Origin: Emiliania huxleyi CCMP1516
Lineage: Eukaryota; Haptophyta; Isochrysidales; Noelaerhabdaceae
Reading direction: 5' to 3'
Assembly: GCF_000372725.1 (NCBI RefSeq)
Contig: NW_005199314.1
Coordinates: forward strand, 1 to 64,000
Length of the DNA: 64,000 nucleotides
In this document: positions 62,177 through 64,000 of the stretch, piece by piece
How the letters are laid out: each line of letters opens with the position of its first letter
Numbering within the stretch: the stretch's first letter is position 1
The notes under the pieces: model-generated
Seen by the model: only the letters and a program-made list of their open reading frames with translations
Database searches by the model: none
Told to the model about the DNA's origin: nothing
Position numbers and translations under genes: made by a program

Positions 62177-62461
62177 ACCAGACCGCGCCGCCAGCGACGC
62201 GAGAGGCGAGAGCGGCAGCAGCCGACATTATCGGGGTCTGCGTCCGTCCACTTTTGACCATTTTTAGTGAGCGCGAATCTGGAAAAAGAAAAGGGACGCA
62301 TAGGACACCTCCTCGTCCTCATCCTCGGCCTCGGCGGCCGACCCGGCCGAGTGGGCGTGCCCGCTGGCGCGTTCCCCGCACAGACTACCCCCTGTCACCA
62401 CCACCGCCGCCACACCACCACCACCACACACACCACCGCCCAGCTACGCGCGCGCCCACCA
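62177..62461. other. Short intergenic region
   Basis: Begins with the right target duplication ACCAGACC; then ACCACC-rich simple sequence (62397-62440). Probably 3' UTR of the next gene. Confidence 0.45.
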
Positions 62462-62989
62462 TCAGCTCGTCTCGTACACGTCCCTCCCGTCGGTCCAGTA
62501 GCCGTCTCTGGTGACGGTCTCACCGCGCGCGGCCAGCATCTCCTCCACATTCTTGTCGTCGCCGAACCAGCCGAGGTTGTCCGCGATGAGGTGCAGCTTG
62601 CCGTGGCAAGGGCAGCGGGCAAGCACGACGCCCTTCTCGTACGAGCTCCGGCTGATCTGCTTGACCACCTCGCGCTCCGAGTCGGGGATGCCGTCGTCTG
62701 GCGCGTGTGTGCACGTGAAGCGGAGGAGGAGCTTCGGTCCGGCCGTCCTGACACCGGGCGCGGCGGCTGCGTCCCACCCGTCGCCGCGATTGGCGGGGGC
62801 CGCTCCCGAGGGCCCGCCCTCGGCGGGCAGCACCGCCGCCGCCGGGTCGGCTTTGCGGATGCGCTGCGCGGCTTGCTGCAGCGCCGCGGCCAGCGCGCTG
62901 TCGACGTCGGTCGAGAGGCCTCTCCGCTGCAGCAGCGCGCGGCACTGCGGCCACGCCCGCGGCGGCGCTCGCAGCCATCGACGGAGCAT
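62462..62989 (-). CDS. Mitochondrial DNL-type zinc-finger protein (Zim17/HEP1/DNLZ-like)
   Basis: 175 aa from ATG 62989 to the stop at 62462. [26 protein letters not shown] reads as a classic mitochondrial presequence. The C-terminal half is the DNL domain: [48 protein letters not shown] and LAARGETV. The invariant D-N-L is present. The family is a chaperone of mitochondrial Hsp70, preventing its aggregation. The zinc ligands are unusual: after FTC the second Cys of the usual CxxC is missing (CTHAPDD), and the second pair reads CPCH instead of CPGC. An insertion ([11 protein letters not shown]) lies where the first finger loop should be. Start upstream at 63118 is possible but less mitochondrial in character. 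Confidence 0.88.
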   Translation of the reverse strand: MLRRWLRAPPRAWPQCRALLQRRGLSTDVDSALAAALQQAAQRIRKADPAAAVLPAEGGPSGAAPANRGDGWDAAAAPGVRTAGPKLLLRFTCTHAPDDGIPDSEREVVKQISRSSYEKGVVLARCPCHGKLHLIADNLGWFGDDKNVEEMLAARGETVTRDGYWTDGRDVYETS

Positions 62990-63534
62990 CGCGGGCCAGA
63001 AGGAACGTGAGCGGAGAAATCTAGATCCCGACTTGCCAACGTAAGGATCCCCTGTGTCGTGCACGCCCTCCGAGCGGGGCGGCAGACCCTGCCCGTCGGG
63101 TTGCTGCCCTAATCCCACCAGGGGTTGTCTGTTCTATTTATTATCGTAAGGATCTCCCTACCCACAAGCAGCTTCAAGCGAGTGTGGCCTCTTCACAGCG
63201 TCGTCGGTATTTCACACCCACACCTTGCTTAGGAGCCGTACCTAGGTACCGACCTTCAGCGAGCGCCGGCGTTCACTAACCCCGTTGGGGCGACTGTTGG
63301 CTACCAGGTCCAGGGGGCCCACAGTCCTGCCACCAGTACAGTCCCTGGCATACCAAGCCTCCAGGACTCCTTCCGCCCTCACAGGCCGCGCGACAACGGC
63401 ACAGGCCTCACGTTCGGCTGCCGCGCCAGATTATGGGGTGAGCCCACAGCCCACTCAGCCCACAACCCCGCAGCGCGCTCCGGACGGCTCGAGGGCGCGA
63501 CCCTCGCCGCGGTCTCCGCCCGCACGCGGTCTGT
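62990..63534. other. Intergenic stretch
   Basis: Divergent spacer between the DNL gene and the kinase gene. No repeat or gene is seen; it may contain upstream exons of the kinase. Confidence 0.4.
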
Positions 63535-64000
63535 GTGCTATCGCCTATTGATTGCCGCGACCGTGCCCCGCGACGCGACAGTTTCTTCAAAAAGGCCGAG
63601 ATCGACAAGAACTATGACATCGAGAAGAGCCAGTTGGGCTCTGGCAACTTTGCCGTCGTCAAGCTTGCCACATACAAGGCGTGCCACATACGGACCGACG
63701 CCGCTCGCCGCACGCCTGATCCGCATCTGATGCCCGGCCGCCTCGCACCCTTCGCACCCCTCCCACCCCTCCAGCGCCCTCCCGCCCCTTCGGCGCCTCG
63801 CCACCCCGCGCGTGGCGGTCTGCCGCCGACCCCGCGCGCTCAGCTGCCAGGGCCCGGAGAAGAGCGGGGTTCCCCTCAAGAAGGGCGACAAGGTTGCCGT
63901 CAAGCAGATAGACAAGGCTAAGGTTGAGGACATGAATGATATCACGGTGCGGGACTCGATTCCCCTGCACCGCCCCTGCGCATCAGCTTCCCCGCACATC
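63535..64000 (+). CDS. Protein kinase (CaMK-like), N-terminal part, 3' partial
   Basis: The exon up to 63678 encodes FFKKAEIDKNYDIEKSQLGS and GNFAVVKLATYK, the glycine-rich ATP loop (GSGNFAVV) of a Ser/Thr kinase. A GC-AG intron (63679-63850, 172 nt) joins it to GPEKSGVPLKKGDKVAVKQI, where VAVK holds the ATP-anchoring Lys, then DKAKVEDMNDIT up to 63946 and a GT donor. The YDIEKSQLGSGNFAVVK start is typical of calcium/calmodulin-dependent kinases. The gene runs out of the window. The true start is uncertain, since no ATG lies in this exon's frame near the domain; an upstream exon is likely. Confidence 0.82.

Overview
This is a nuclear window from a GC-rich eukaryotic alga, most likely a haptophyte. 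The evidence is dense small genes on both strands, short introns (about 65-180 nt), and a majority of inferable introns that begin with GC instead of GT. There is also an interstitial array of TTAGGG/CTAGGG units, a plant/algal-type sterol enzyme (cycloeucalenol cycloisomerase), a plant-like histidine-phosphatase relative, and a prolyl hydroxylase with a hydroxyproline arabinosyltransferase. The species cannot be named from sequence alone. Two runs of N (18438-18637, 53840-54632) mark scaffold gaps, and 21141-21360 looks like poor base-calling.

Layout. 0-2 kb: 3' part of a prolyl 4-hydroxylase, then an ShKT-domain membrane protein. 2.2-8.5 kb: a transposon-like block with a Tudor plus 5-hmdU-DNA-kinase-helical-domain protein (+), a large hAT-like transposase that also carries a Tudor-like domain (-), and a small Cys-rich protein (+) read divergently from the transposase. 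Clusters of a GCGCGGAGCGCGC palindrome separate them. 9-16 kb: an unrecognised gene, a C2H2 zinc-finger gene, a complete short transposon with an 8-bp target duplication, and a membrane protein of unknown role. 17-26 kb: a phosphoglycerate-mutase-like pseudo-enzyme, a six- or seven-exon hydroxyproline O-arabinosyltransferase, a second short transposon, and a secreted protein of unknown role. 26-29 kb is repeats only. 29-37 kb: PPCS (coenzyme A synthesis), CPI1 (sterols), an ankyrin protein, and a PPR protein with a telomere-repeat array at an exon edge. 38.5-40.7 kb: a 2.26-kb transposon with another one nested inside. 41-48 kb: a GDSL esterase, a Yippee protein, and a five-exon gene that appears to end in a DUF4326 domain. 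48-51 kb: tRNA-like sequence and another transposon. 51-52.4 kb: MON1 (endosome-vacuole traffic). 52-56.5 kb: repeats and the large gap. 56.5-59.2 kb: an acidic hypothetical protein, a CxxC membrane protein and a HAD-family protein. 59-62.5 kb: repeats, a minisatellite and a 1.04-kb transposon. 62.5-64 kb: a mitochondrial DNL zinc-finger protein and the start of a calcium/calmodulin-type kinase.

How it fits together. Most genes are unrelated housekeeping functions. Prolyl 4-hydroxylase and the arabinosyltransferase act in consecutive steps on secreted proline-rich proteins. The most unusual parts are the 2.2-8.5 kb block, which may join a transposase to a DNA-base-modification-type domain, and a repeated pattern in which the first bases of an intron copy the first bases of the following exon, suggesting recent intron birth by local duplication.
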